From Aminivibrio pyruvatiphilus (GTDB lineage: Bacteria > Synergistota > Synergistia > Synergistales > Aminobacteriaceae): DNA of 64,000 nt. The DNA is taken from positions 124,001 to 188,000 of the forward strand of contig NZ_SORI01000003.1 in assembly GCF_004366815.1 (NCBI RefSeq). The letters run 5' to 3'. Shown here piece by piece: positions 53,283 through 61,256 of this stretch. The translations under genes and the position numbers were made by a program. The notes below the pieces were generated by a model. That model was given only the letters and a program-made list of their open reading frames with translations. It was not told the origin of the DNA and did not search any database. Numbering within the stretch: position 1 is the first letter of the stretch; each line of letters opens with the position of its first letter.

Positions 53283-54506
53283 ATGAGCCTCATTCTTTTT
53301 ACCAACGCGACGCTTCTTGACTGTACGGGAAGCGACCCGGTTTTTCCTGCGTGGGTCGTTGCGGAGGACGGTGTCATTCGGGAAGTCGGGACTGGCTCCG
53401 CCCCGCACATCGCCGGAGCGGAAAAGACGGACTGCGGGGGAAAAACCCTGATGCCGGGCCTCATCGACGGGCACATGCACGCCTCGCTCTTCACCAACGA
53501 CCTGGGGGAGCTTCATCGGAAAATCCTTCCCTCGACGGCGTGCTTCAGGGCGGCAAAAATTCTCGAGGATACGCTCATGCAGGGCTTCACCACCGTCCGT
53601 GACGCCGGGGGCATCGATGCCGGCTTCCGGGAGGCCCAGAAGCAGGGGCTCATCACCGCCCCGAAAATGCAGGTATGCGGCCGGGCCATCTCCATGACCG
53701 GCGGCCATGCGGATCCCCGCCTTCCCACCGAGATAGCTCCTCCCGTCACTGTGGGAATGCTGGGCGTCATCGCCGACGGCGTGGACGAGGTGAGGAAGGC
53801 CGCCCGGGAACAGCTCCGCCTGGGGGCCGACTACATCAAGGTCATGGCCGGAGGGGGCTGCGCCAGCGCCGCCGACGAGCCCGACACGGTCCAGTACTCT
53901 CCCGAGGAGCTGGCAGCCATCGTCTATGAAGCGAAGGCCGCGGGCAAAACGGTGCTCACCCACAACTACTCCACCCGGAGCATGAAGATGTGCGCCGAGG
54001 CGGGAGTTCACAGCATCGAGCACGGCAACTACCTCGACAGGGAGACGGCCCGGATTCTCAGGGAACACGGATGCTGGCTTGTGCCCACCATGGCCACCTA
54101 CGAGATCATGGCCGCACGGGGGGAGGAGTTCGGCATCCCCTCCTACTTCCTCAGGAAGATGAAGGAAGTGCAGAAGCACTCGGAAAACGCCCTTGCCATC
54201 GCCTTCGAGGAGGGACTGAAGATCGGCTCGGGTTCCGACATGGTGGGCTCGGGACAGCCCTTCAAGGCCCTCGAGATCGAACTGAAGGCCCGGGTCATGG
54301 GCCCCATGAAGGCCATCCTCTGCACCACCCGGGACAACGCGGAACTTATGGGACTGTCCGACCGGGTGGGGACCATCGAGGCGGGCAAATGCGCCGACTT
54401 CATTCTCGTGGACGGAGACCCCCTGAAGGACGTCAGAATTTTCCAGAACAGGGAGAAGATCCTGGCCATCGTCCAGGACGGGAAATTCATCAAGAAAACA
54501 CTCTGA
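53283..54506 (+). CDS. Metal-dependent amidohydrolase, imidazolonepropionase/prolidase-like
   Basis: The 407-aa amidohydrolase has the metal ligands GHMHASLF, KVMAGGG (bridging Lys), LTHNYS, SIEHG and GSGSDM in order, and ends with the composite beta-domain GKCADFILVDGDP. It opens a cyclic amide or cleaves an Xaa-Pro/Arg dipeptide; close relatives act on both. It is 20 bases behind the symporter and shares its promoter, so the two probably import and process one substrate. AAGGAGG lies seven bases before the ATG. Confidence 0.88.
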   Translation: MSLILFTNATLLDCTGSDPVFPAWVVAEDGVIREVGTGSAPHIAGAEKTDCGGKTLMPGLIDGHMHASLFTNDLGELHRKILPSTACFRAAKILEDTLMQGFTTVRDAGGIDAGFREAQKQGLITAPKMQVCGRAISMTGGHADPRLPTEIAPPVTVGMLGVIADGVDEVRKAAREQLRLGADYIKVMAGGGCASAADEPDTVQYSPEELAAIVYEAKAAGKTVLTHNYSTRSMKMCAEAGVHSIEHGNYLDRETARILREHGCWLVPTMATYEIMAARGEEFGIPSYFLRKMKEVQKHSENALAIAFEEGLKIGSGSDMVGSGQPFKALEIELKARVMGPMKAILCTTRDNAELMGLSDRVGTIEAGKCADFILVDGDPLKDVRIFQNREKILAIVQDGKFIKKTL

Positions 54507-54527
54507 GGGCTGTTAGAAAGCGCTTCC

Positions 54528-54558
54528 GGGGGCGGCAGGATCCGCCCCCTCTTTTTTT
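54528..54558 (+). terminator. Intrinsic terminator of the amidohydrolase gene
   Basis: GGGGGCGG (54528-54535) with CCGCCCCC (54542-54549), loop CAGGAT, then CTTTTTTT. It closely matches the terminator at 51617-51646. Confidence 0.9.
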
Positions 54559-54599
54559 GCCGCAGTCCCGGGCAGAAAGACTGTCTCCCCGGCTTCCGC

Positions 54600-54768
54600 C
54601 GCCCAAATCCGAAGCTTTTGCTAGCAGAGGGAGTGTCGCTGGGCACAGCGCCCGGACCGAGAAACCGACAAGGATGTCGGTTTCAGGTGCAGTTGTCAAG
54701 GACGACAATCTGCACCGGCGGCCCAAGCGAGCACCGGTGACGCTCCCCGCTGCCTGCGGATTTGGGCG
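54600..54768. ncRNA. Folded multi-branch element of unknown type
   Basis: CGCCCAAATCCG (54600-54611) pairs perfectly with CGGATTTGGGCG (54757-54768) over 12 bp. Inside are CGCTG/CAGCG (54637-54650), GAAACCGACA/TGTCGGTTTC (54661-54684, loop AGGA), and GGTGCA..TTGTC/GACAA..TGCACC (54686-54716, loop AAGGAC). GGGAGTGTC and GACGCTCCC can form a further arm. This could be a structured RNA or a palindromic mobile remnant; there is no strong promoter in front. Confidence 0.45.
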
Positions 54769-54822
54769 CCGCAAATGCACTTGATTTTCTCTCTGCTTTG
54801 CTAAAAATGTGAAGTTTTCCCG

Positions 54823-54851
54823 TTGACAGGGGGCCTTTCGGGGCGTATCAT
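54823..54851 (+). promoter_or_regulatory. Sigma-70 promoter of the ak-hom attenuator
   Basis: TTGACA (54823-54828), 17-base spacer, TATCAT (54846-54851). It lies 39 bases before the leader start. Confidence 0.75.
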
Positions 54852-54890
54852 CCTTGTCAATTTCAGCCTGACCGGAAAGGAGACGCCGCC

Positions 54891-54980
54891 GTGAGCATGA
54901 AACCAGCAGTTCCGCATCATCCCGCAGCCTGTGCCATGACGATGACTAGCGGCGACCCTCCTGGAGAGGTCGGCGCCTGA
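54891..54980 (+). CDS. Met/Thr leader peptide of the ak-hom attenuator
   Basis: A 29-aa ORF with GTG 54891 (AAGGAG eight bases upstream). Control codons are ATG ACG ATG ACT (Met-Thr-Met-Thr, 54936-54947), then SGDPPGEVGA and the stop. Both amino acids are end products of the pathway encoded downstream. The downstream sequence is shared with the leader at 50161. Confidence 0.85.
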   Translation: MSMKPAVPHHPAACAMTMTSGDPPGEVGA

Positions 54981-55041
54981 TCCGTCGTGCACCGACAGCT
55001 TCAGCCGGGGGTCTTCGTACAGAAGGCCCCCGGCTTTTTTT
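54954..55041 (+). promoter_or_regulatory. ak-hom attenuator: antiterminator and terminator
   Basis: GACCCTCCTGGAG (54954-54966) pairs with CTTCAG..GGGGGTC (54999-55013): 13 pairs around a bulged CC. This takes away the terminator 5' arm. The terminator is AGCCGGGGGTCTTC (55003-55016) with GAAGGCCCCCGGCT (55022-55035), then T residues to 55041. The AGCTTCAGCCGGGGG words (54997-55011) are identical to 50263-50277. Confidence 0.85.
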
Positions 55042-55064
55042 ATTCTGCGAAAGGGGGAAAGCCC

Positions 55065-56264
55065 GTGTGGAACAAGGGAGAAGGCGTAGTGCTCAAGTTC
55101 GGGGGAACGTCGGTGGCGAACCCTGAAAGGATCAGGGCCGGGGCAGGCCGGATCGCCGATTTTTTCCGCTCGGGTCTCAGGGTGGCCGTGGTGGTGTCCG
55201 CCATGGGAAGCACCACCAACAGCCTGATCGCTCTCTCGGGTGAAACTTCGGGCGGGACGCCGGACAGAAGGGAGCTGGACCAGCTTCTTGCCACGGGGGA
55301 GCAGCAGTCGGCGGCCCTTATGGCCATGGAGCTCGGAAGGCAGGGATGCCCTGCGGTTTCCTTCACCGGCGCCCAGGCGGGATTTCTTGCCGAAGGCCCC
55401 TGGGGGGAGGGCCGCATCCTGTCCGTGAACCCGGTGCGGGTTGAGGAAGCCTGCGCTTCGGGACGGGTGGCCGTGGTGACGGGCTTCCAGGCGGCTACAG
55501 CCTCGGGTGACACCATCACCCTGGGGCGGGGTGGGTCGGACCTTTCGGCCATCGCCCTGGCGGGAGCCCTGGGAGCGGATTCATGCCGCATTTTCACCGA
55601 CGTGGACGGGGTATTCTCGGCGGATCCCCGGAAGGTCCCCGGGGCGTTGAGGATCGGGCGGATCTCCTGGGAGGAATGCCTCGAAATGACTTTCCTCGGG
55701 GCGAAGGTGATGCAGTCCCGGAGCATCGAGATGGCGGAACGGCTGGAGCTGCCCCTGTGGGTGGGCTCCGGCGAAGGGGAGGGAACGTGGATCATGGGAA
55801 GAACGGTGGATGAGGCATTTCGGGCGTGTGCTGTGGTGTCGGACGAAAATATCGCCCTTCTTTCAGCGGAGGGATGCGGGAACGGAGGCTGTGACGTGGC
55901 GGAGGAGTTTTTCCTGCGGGGCATCCATATTCTGGCCGCCGCGGAACGGGGGTGTCCCTTGTTTTACATCCGCCGGGAGCGGCTGGAGGAAGCGGCGGAG
56001 ATATGCCGTAGGATGTCGGGGAAATCTCCATCGGTGAACCCCGGTGCGGCGAGGGTCTCCGTGGTGGGGCCCGGGGCGGGAAACCACCCCGAGATCGGCA
56101 GGGCCATGCTGAAGGTCCTCGGCCGACTCGGCGCTCCGGCGCACCTTCTGACCTCTTCGGGGCTCTCCGTAAGCTGTTTTGTGGATGAAAAGGACGCGCA
56201 GCCCGCTCTCCGGGCCCTGCACGCAGAATTCATCGAAAAGAAAGGGGGATTTCAATGCGCGTAG
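55065..56264 (+). CDS. lysC: Aspartokinase
   Basis: The 399-aa enzyme phosphorylates aspartate, the first step to lysine, threonine and methionine. It shows the N-terminal KFGGTSVAN kinase motif, TGEQQSAALMAM, GRGGSDLSAIALA and FTDVDGVFSADPRKV, with C-terminal ACT domains for feedback (VVGPGAGNHP, SSGLSVSCFVDEKD). GTG 55065 is the start: AAGGGGG is eight bases upstream. It overlaps hom by ten bases. The window has no asd or thrB/thrC. Confidence 0.93.
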   Translation: MWNKGEGVVLKFGGTSVANPERIRAGAGRIADFFRSGLRVAVVVSAMGSTTNSLIALSGETSGGTPDRRELDQLLATGEQQSAALMAMELGRQGCPAVSFTGAQAGFLAEGPWGEGRILSVNPVRVEEACASGRVAVVTGFQAATASGDTITLGRGGSDLSAIALAGALGADSCRIFTDVDGVFSADPRKVPGALRIGRISWEECLEMTFLGAKVMQSRSIEMAERLELPLWVGSGEGEGTWIMGRTVDEAFRACAVVSDENIALLSAEGCGNGGCDVAEEFFLRGIHILAAAERGCPLFYIRRERLEEAAEICRRMSGKSPSVNPGAARVSVVGPGAGNHPEIGRAMLKVLGRLGAPAHLLTSSGLSVSCFVDEKDAQPALRALHAEFIEKKGGFQCA

Positions 56265-57322
56265 AAAAAGAATGGGGGCTGTGCTTCGTGGGGTTCGGCA
56301 ACGTAGGGCAGGGGCTGGCCCGGCTGCTGGTGAAAAAGGAGGAGGAACTCGCCTCCAGGTGGGGCTTTTCCTGCCGCACCCTGGCCGTGGTGGGAAAGAC
56401 AAAGGGCGCCCTGGTCCGTCCCGAAGGGATCGGCATGGCTGACCTGCTGGCCCGGGTCGGCAGGGGAGAACCCCTGGGCTCTGACTCCGTCTCCCCGGTG
56501 GAGGCGGCGCTGCTTCCGGGAGTGGACATGGTGATCGACGTGACCCCCACCAACCTCTCGGACGGAGAGCCGGGGCTGTCGCTCACCCGGGCCGCCCTGG
56601 AGGCGGGACGGCACGTGGTCACCTCGGACAAGGGGCCCGTCTCCCTGGCCTTCCCGGAACTGAAGAAACTGGCGGAAGCCCGGGGCTGCAGCTACCGCTT
56701 CGAGGGCGCGGTGATGAGCGGGACCCCCTCCCTCAACCTTGCCCTGGAATCCCTGGCGGGCTGCGATGTCCTGGAGGCCAAAGGAATAGTGAACGGCACC
56801 ACCAACTACATCCTCACCCGCATGGAGGACGGGCTCGAATACGGCGAGGCCCTCCGGGAAGCCATGGAGAAGGGGTATGCGGAGGCCGACCCGTCCGGGG
56901 ACGTGGACGGGTGGGATGCGGCCGTGAAGGCCCAGATACTTGCCGGGGTGGTGCTCGGATCTCCCCTTTCCCTTGCGTCGGTGGACCGCCGGGGGATCGC
57001 GGGGATCACGAAGAAGGACGTGGAGGACGCCCTGGCCCGGGGACACCGGATCAAGCTGGTGGCCAGGGCCTCCTGCAGCGGAGGAACCGTCCGTGCGTCG
57101 GTGGCGCCGGAAGAGATCCCTCTTTCCCATCCGCTGGCGGGAGTGACCGGTGCGACAAACGCCCTCACCTTCACCACCGACACCCTCGGCGACGTGACCA
57201 TCATCGGCCCGGGTGCGGGAAGGGAGGAGACGGGGCAGGCCCTCCTGTCGGACATGCTCGCCATCGCCGCGGGCGCGCGAAAGGAGGAGGAATGCCTAAT
57301 AAAACAAAGCCATTTCCATTGA
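56255..57322 (+). CDS. hom: Homoserine dehydrogenase, without ACT domain
   Basis: The 355-aa enzyme reduces aspartate semialdehyde to homoserine. It has the NAD(P)-binding GFGNVGQGLARLL, SDKGPVSLAFPEL, GIVNGTTNYILTRM and ADPSGDVDGWDAAVK. The family often has a C-terminal ACT domain; here it ends near residue 355 without one, so control may rest on the attenuator and aspartokinase. The ATG overlaps the aspartokinase stop. Confidence 0.93.
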   Translation: MRVEKEWGLCFVGFGNVGQGLARLLVKKEEELASRWGFSCRTLAVVGKTKGALVRPEGIGMADLLARVGRGEPLGSDSVSPVEAALLPGVDMVIDVTPTNLSDGEPGLSLTRAALEAGRHVVTSDKGPVSLAFPELKKLAEARGCSYRFEGAVMSGTPSLNLALESLAGCDVLEAKGIVNGTTNYILTRMEDGLEYGEALREAMEKGYAEADPSGDVDGWDAAVKAQILAGVVLGSPLSLASVDRRGIAGITKKDVEDALARGHRIKLVARASCSGGTVRASVAPEEIPLSHPLAGVTGATNALTFTTDTLGDVTIIGPGAGREETGQALLSDMLAIAAGARKEEECLIKQSHFH

Positions 57323-57346
57323 CTTCCTTTTTATTTTAAGTAAAAT
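57319..57346 (+). promoter_or_regulatory. Sigma-70 promoter very close to the lrp-like start
   Basis: TTGACT (57319-57324), 16-base spacer, TAAAAT (57341-57346). The ATG at 57355 starts only nine bases behind the -10, so the transcript may be leaderless. Confidence 0.65.
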
Positions 57347-57354
57347 AACGAATT

Positions 57355-57834
57355 ATGACGAATAAACAAATTACACTCGACGAAACGGACATCAGGCTGC
57401 TGAACGCCCTCTGGAACAGCGGCCGGGCAACCCTTGCCGAATTGGGGAAGGACTGCGGCCTGTCGGCCCCCGGAGTGGCGGACAGGCTCCGCAGGCTGGA
57501 GCGGAACGGGGTCATCCTGGGGTACGCCCCCCGGATCGGCCTCGCCGCCGCCGGATTCGGCCTGACGGCCTTCGTGGAGATTACCCTCGGGCATCCTTCC
57601 TTCAGGGAAGCGTTCCTTGACCTGGCGGCATCCCTTCCGGAAATTCGGGAATGCCACCACGTAACGGGCAGCTCCGACTACCTGCTGAAGGTGGTCTGCT
57701 CAGGCACAGCCCACCTGGAGGAGCTGATCTCCGAGAGGCTGAAGGGATGCCCCGGCGTGGCGGCCAGCAGGACGTCCGTGGTCCTGTCCACTCCCAAGGA
57801 CCGTCCCGACGCCCCTCTTCCTGACCGGCCATGA
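57355..57834 (+). CDS. Lrp/AsnC family regulator
   Basis: The 159-aa protein has an N-terminal helix-turn-helix (LDETDIRLLNALWNSGRA, LSAPGVADRLRRLE) and a C-terminal RAM/ACT-like ligand-binding domain (ECHHVTGSSDYLLKVV). Lrp proteins sense amino acids. It overlaps the LysE-like exporter by four bases, the usual arrangement of an amino acid exporter with its regulator. No Shine-Dalgarno is visible before the ATG. Confidence 0.9.
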   Translation: MTNKQITLDETDIRLLNALWNSGRATLAELGKDCGLSAPGVADRLRRLERNGVILGYAPRIGLAAAGFGLTAFVEITLGHPSFREAFLDLAASLPEIRECHHVTGSSDYLLKVVCSGTAHLEELISERLKGCPGVAASRTSVVLSTPKDRPDAPLPDRP

Positions 57835-58439
57835 CTGTTCCCGGCGACGTCCTGCTGTTCTTCCGGGGGGCCATACTGGGCTTTTCCATCGCGGCTCCCG
57901 TGGGCCCCATCGGCATCCTCTGCATCCGGCGCACCCTCGAGGGGGGCTTCCGCTCCGGTTTTCTTTCGGGTCTGGGCGCGGCGACCGCCGACGGTCTCTA
58001 TGGCCTGGCCGCGGCTCTCGGGCTTGCCGCCCTGTCGTCCTTTCTCCTGGAATGGAACGGGCCTCTCCGTACCGGAGGGGGGCTTTTCCTGCTGTATCTC
58101 GGCCTTCGGAGTCTCCTGGACCGCTCCGCTCCTCCCGCGGAAGGGCAGCATGCCCGGAGCGCCCCGGGAAAAGGCGACTATTTTTCCACCTTTTTCCTCA
58201 CCCTCACAAATCCCATGACCATCCTGAGCTTCTCGGCCATCTTCACCGGCCTTGGGCCGGTCCTGTCCCCCTGGGTGCTCGTGGCCGGGGTGTTCTCCGG
58301 CTCGGCCTCCTGGTGGCTCATCCTCTGCGGAACCGCCGACAGGCTGGGGACCATGATATCCCCGGCAGCTCTGCTGTGGATCCGCAGGGGATCCGGCATT
58401 CTTCTCGCTTCCTTCGGCCTGTCCGTTCTCCTTTTCTGA
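57831..58439 (+). CDS. LysE/RhtB family amino acid exporter
   Basis: The 202-aa protein has about six hydrophobic segments. The GFSIAAPVGPIGILCIRRTLEGG N-terminus region is the LysE motif, and LTLTNPMTILSF is a conserved middle segment. It exports an amino acid; which one is unclear, but position behind hom and an Lrp regulator suggests threonine, homoserine or lysine. Confidence 0.88.
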   Translation: MTVPGDVLLFFRGAILGFSIAAPVGPIGILCIRRTLEGGFRSGFLSGLGAATADGLYGLAAALGLAALSSFLLEWNGPLRTGGGLFLLYLGLRSLLDRSAPPAEGQHARSAPGKGDYFSTFFLTLTNPMTILSFSAIFTGLGPVLSPWVLVAGVFSGSASWWLILCGTADRLGTMISPAALLWIRRGSGILLASFGLSVLLF

Positions 58440-58580
58440 TACACCCCAGGTGATCCGGAAAGGGTTTTTTGCATTTTCCTCTTTTTTCCAGTGAACAAAA
58501 TGGACGAAAGTCTTTCCCTCACTCTTTTTCAAGGTATACTACTTTTAAATTGGCGATAAATTTACTTTTGAGAGGCCGCC

Positions 58581-61256
58581 ATGTCCTTGCGGAAAAAGGT
58601 GTTTCTGTACATCCTGGTCACCATTCTGTTCCTGATCCTGCTGATGAGCCTCACCTCCAACTTTCTGGCCATGAAGGCTTTTGAAGGCGTGGAGCGGCGG
58701 TTTTTCGAGCAGGATATGGCCCGCGTGCGCAGCAGGCTGGCCGAAGAGCTCCACATCGTCGGCAGATATGCCTTCGACTGGGGGGCCTGGGACAGCATGT
58801 ACTTGTTCATGGAGAGAAAGGAACCCTCCCGCTTCCAGGAAATGCTCGACCCCATGAGCCTCCGGGCTCTCGGTCTCGACATCCTCGCCGTGGTCGATAC
58901 GGACCTCTCGCCGGTCGTGGCCTACTCCGTCACCGAGACGGGGGGAGAGAAAAAGCTTTCCCCGGAAACCATCGCCGGTTTGAAGGCCCTGGCGCCGGAT
59001 CTTCTGAAAGCCGCTTCGGACGGCTACCTCAGGGACATCCTCTTGCTCGGGGATGATCTGTACCTGGCGGGAGTCAGCCCCATCCTCCTCACAAACCACA
59101 TGGGCCCTTCCAGGGGCTTTCTTCTCACTGGGTCGGCCCTGAAGAAAAAAATACCCGAGATCGCGGCGAGCCTGGGAACCGACTTTTCAGTCGTTCCGGC
59201 TCCCGGGGCCGCCCCCGCAGAGGGAAGTGTCGAGATAACGACCGATTCTTCAGGCATGGCGACGGTGCGGCAGCGCTGGCAGAAATTCCTGGACCAGGCG
59301 CCTCCCCTGGAAATACGGCTCACCGAACCGAGGGAAATCTACACCGAGGGACGGCGGGCGATTTTTCACTCCTACCTCTGGATTTTCCTGAGCGGGGGCG
59401 GCATCCTCTTGGTGGTCATGGTCCTGATGGATTCCCTCGTGCTGCGCCGGCTGGACAGCCTTCGCTCCGTTTCCGACAGGATCGTCAGCGGCGGAGGCAT
59501 CGGTATCCGGGTGCCCGTCTCGGGAGACGACGAAATCTCGGTCCTGTCGTCCTCCTTCAATACCCTCCTCGATACTCTCGAAAACCTCGTGGCCGAGATT
59601 CCCGACCCCCTGTTCATCTGCGATCCCGACGGCCGGATTCTCACGGCCAACAGGGAGGCCCACCGCGTCCTTGCTCTCGGGAAGCCGGGGGAACTCTCAG
59701 GCAAGGACGTCTCTTCGATCCTGAAGCCTGCGGAGAACCCGAAAGAAACGGGGGAGGATTCCAGGACCGGCGTTATATTCAGCAGCGCCGACATGTTCGA
59801 GGCGACCTTCGAACGACGGGACGGCACATGCCTTCCGGTGGAGATCAGGAGACAGGAGATCCGGTACGGAAAACGGACTCTCGTCCTCCTCCTCGCGCGG
59901 GACCTCACCGAGAGAAAAGGCTTTGAACAGCGCCTCGCCAGGAAGGCCTATTTCGACGACCTTACCGGTCTCCCGAACCGCTCCGCCTTCATCGAGGACC
60001 TGAACAGGGCCCTGAAGGGCGGGGAAGGTTCCGGAGAGGTTCTCTGTGCCGCCTCGCTCAACCTCGACCGGTTCAAGCTCGTCAACGAGCAGGTTGGGAA
60101 CGTCAACGGGGACAGGATCCTGCTTATCATCGGCCGAAGGCTCGAGGAGACCATAGGGGAGGACGCCCGGCTCTACCGCACGGGCGGGGACGAATTTTCC
60201 ATCCTGACCCCTCTGCCTGCTCCTCCGCGGCTCAGGGAGGAGGCCGAAAAACTCATGGACAGTATCCACAAGTCCGTGGGAGTTCCCTGCCCCGTGGGGA
60301 GCGACACCATATTCCCCAGTGTGAGCATCGGCGCCGTTCCGGACATTTCCCGGTGCACCTCCCCTTCGGATGTGATCAACCGCGCCCACCAGGCCCTGAA
60401 GGAGGCCAAGAGGGCCGGCCTGGGTTTCACCTCCTACCAGTACGGCGACAATGAAGACTCTGTTCCCGAGACGGTGAACATCCTCCGCCTGAGCGCCGAA
60501 ATGCACTCCGGGCTGGAGAAGGGAGAGTTCATCCCCTTCTACCAGCCCATCTACTCCGTCTCCGACGGCTCCATCGCCGGCTTTGAAACCCTTGCCCGCT
60601 GGATGCACCCTGCCAGGGGACTCCTTCCCCCGTCCGAATTCATTCCCATGGCGGAGCACACCGGTTTTGTGGGGAAAATCGACCTGAACATGATGGAGCA
60701 CGCCCTTGGAGCCTCAGAGGTGATGCGGAGGCTCACCCCCTCCGCCCCGCCCTTCTTCTCGTCCAACGGGTCTCCCCTTTTCTTCCGGATGCCCTACACC
60801 GAGGAGATCCTGGAGACCTTCCTGAACAGGACGGGAGCCGATCCGGCTCTCTTTACCCTGGAAGTCACCGAGAGCCTGCTGATCGAAAATCTCGGGGAGG
60901 TGTCCCGGAAGCTGCACCGGCTGAAGGAAATGGGAATCAGCATTGCCCTCGACGATTTCGGCACCGGCTACTCGTCCCTCCAGTACATCAACCAGCTCCC
61001 CTTCGACTACGTGAAGCTGGACAAATCCTTCGTCGCCAGGCTTTTCGACTCCGAGAAGGACATGCGCCTTCTCCGGACGATCATCAACATGGCCGGTGAA
61101 CTCAGGCTGGAGGTCATCGCCGAGGGTGTGGAAACCCGGGAACAGCTTGATTGGCTCACCGGGGCGGGGTGCGGGAAAGTGCAGGGGTACCTGTTTTCGA
61201 AGCCCGTTCCCTGGGAGAACGTGAAAAAAATGATGGGAGGTGAAGAAGGACTGTGA
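58581..61256 (+). CDS. CHASE4-HAMP-PAS-GGDEF-EAL c-di-GMP signalling protein
   Basis: The 891-aa protein has an N-terminal membrane segment, a CHASE4-like extracytoplasmic sensor (about 30-250, [13 protein letters not shown]), a second membrane segment near 270, HAMP, PAS ([18 protein letters not shown]), a GGDEF domain with intact TGGDEFSIL, and an EAL domain with [28 protein letters not shown] and KLDKSFV. Both domains may be active. The EAL segment [10 protein letters not shown] departs from the usual NxS pattern but keeps the Asn. The 5'-nucleotidase start overlaps its stop. Confidence 0.92.
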   Translation: MSLRKKVFLYILVTILFLILLMSLTSNFLAMKAFEGVERRFFEQDMARVRSRLAEELHIVGRYAFDWGAWDSMYLFMERKEPSRFQEMLDPMSLRALGLDILAVVDTDLSPVVAYSVTETGGEKKLSPETIAGLKALAPDLLKAASDGYLRDILLLGDDLYLAGVSPILLTNHMGPSRGFLLTGSALKKKIPEIAASLGTDFSVVPAPGAAPAEGSVEITTDSSGMATVRQRWQKFLDQAPPLEIRLTEPREIYTEGRRAIFHSYLWIFLSGGGILLVVMVLMDSLVLRRLDSLRSVSDRIVSGGGIGIRVPVSGDDEISVLSSSFNTLLDTLENLVAEIPDPLFICDPDGRILTANREAHRVLALGKPGELSGKDVSSILKPAENPKETGEDSRTGVIFSSADMFEATFERRDGTCLPVEIRRQEIRYGKRTLVLLLARDLTERKGFEQRLARKAYFDDLTGLPNRSAFIEDLNRALKGGEGSGEVLCAASLNLDRFKLVNEQVGNVNGDRILLIIGRRLEETIGEDARLYRTGGDEFSILTPLPAPPRLREEAEKLMDSIHKSVGVPCPVGSDTIFPSVSIGAVPDISRCTSPSDVINRAHQALKEAKRAGLGFTSYQYGDNEDSVPETVNILRLSAEMHSGLEKGEFIPFYQPIYSVSDGSIAGFETLARWMHPARGLLPPSEFIPMAEHTGFVGKIDLNMMEHALGASEVMRRLTPSAPPFFSSNGSPLFFRMPYTEEILETFLNRTGADPALFTLEVTESLLIENLGEVSRKLHRLKEMGISIALDDFGTGYSSLQYINQLPFDYVKLDKSFVARLFDSEKDMRLLRTIINMAGELRLEVIAEGVETREQLDWLTGAGCGKVQGYLFSKPVPWENVKKMMGGEEGL

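Larger units (their letters stand above)
54507..54890. other. Intergenic region with folded element, 384 bp
   Basis: The left part holds a terminator (54528-54558), the middle a folded element (54600-54768), and the right the ak-hom promoter (54823-54851). No other gene was seen. Confidence 0.6.

Noticed and set aside
51836-53497. 553-aa open frame opposite the symporter and amidohydrolase genes
   Set aside because: It is rich in His, Gly and Asp from the complement of membrane codons. The symporter on the other strand is well supported.
54600-54768. tRNA, 6S RNA or tmRNA at the folded element
   Set aside because: The hairpins do not match a tRNA cloverleaf, there is no CCA end or T-loop, and it is not a single long hairpin as in 6S RNA.
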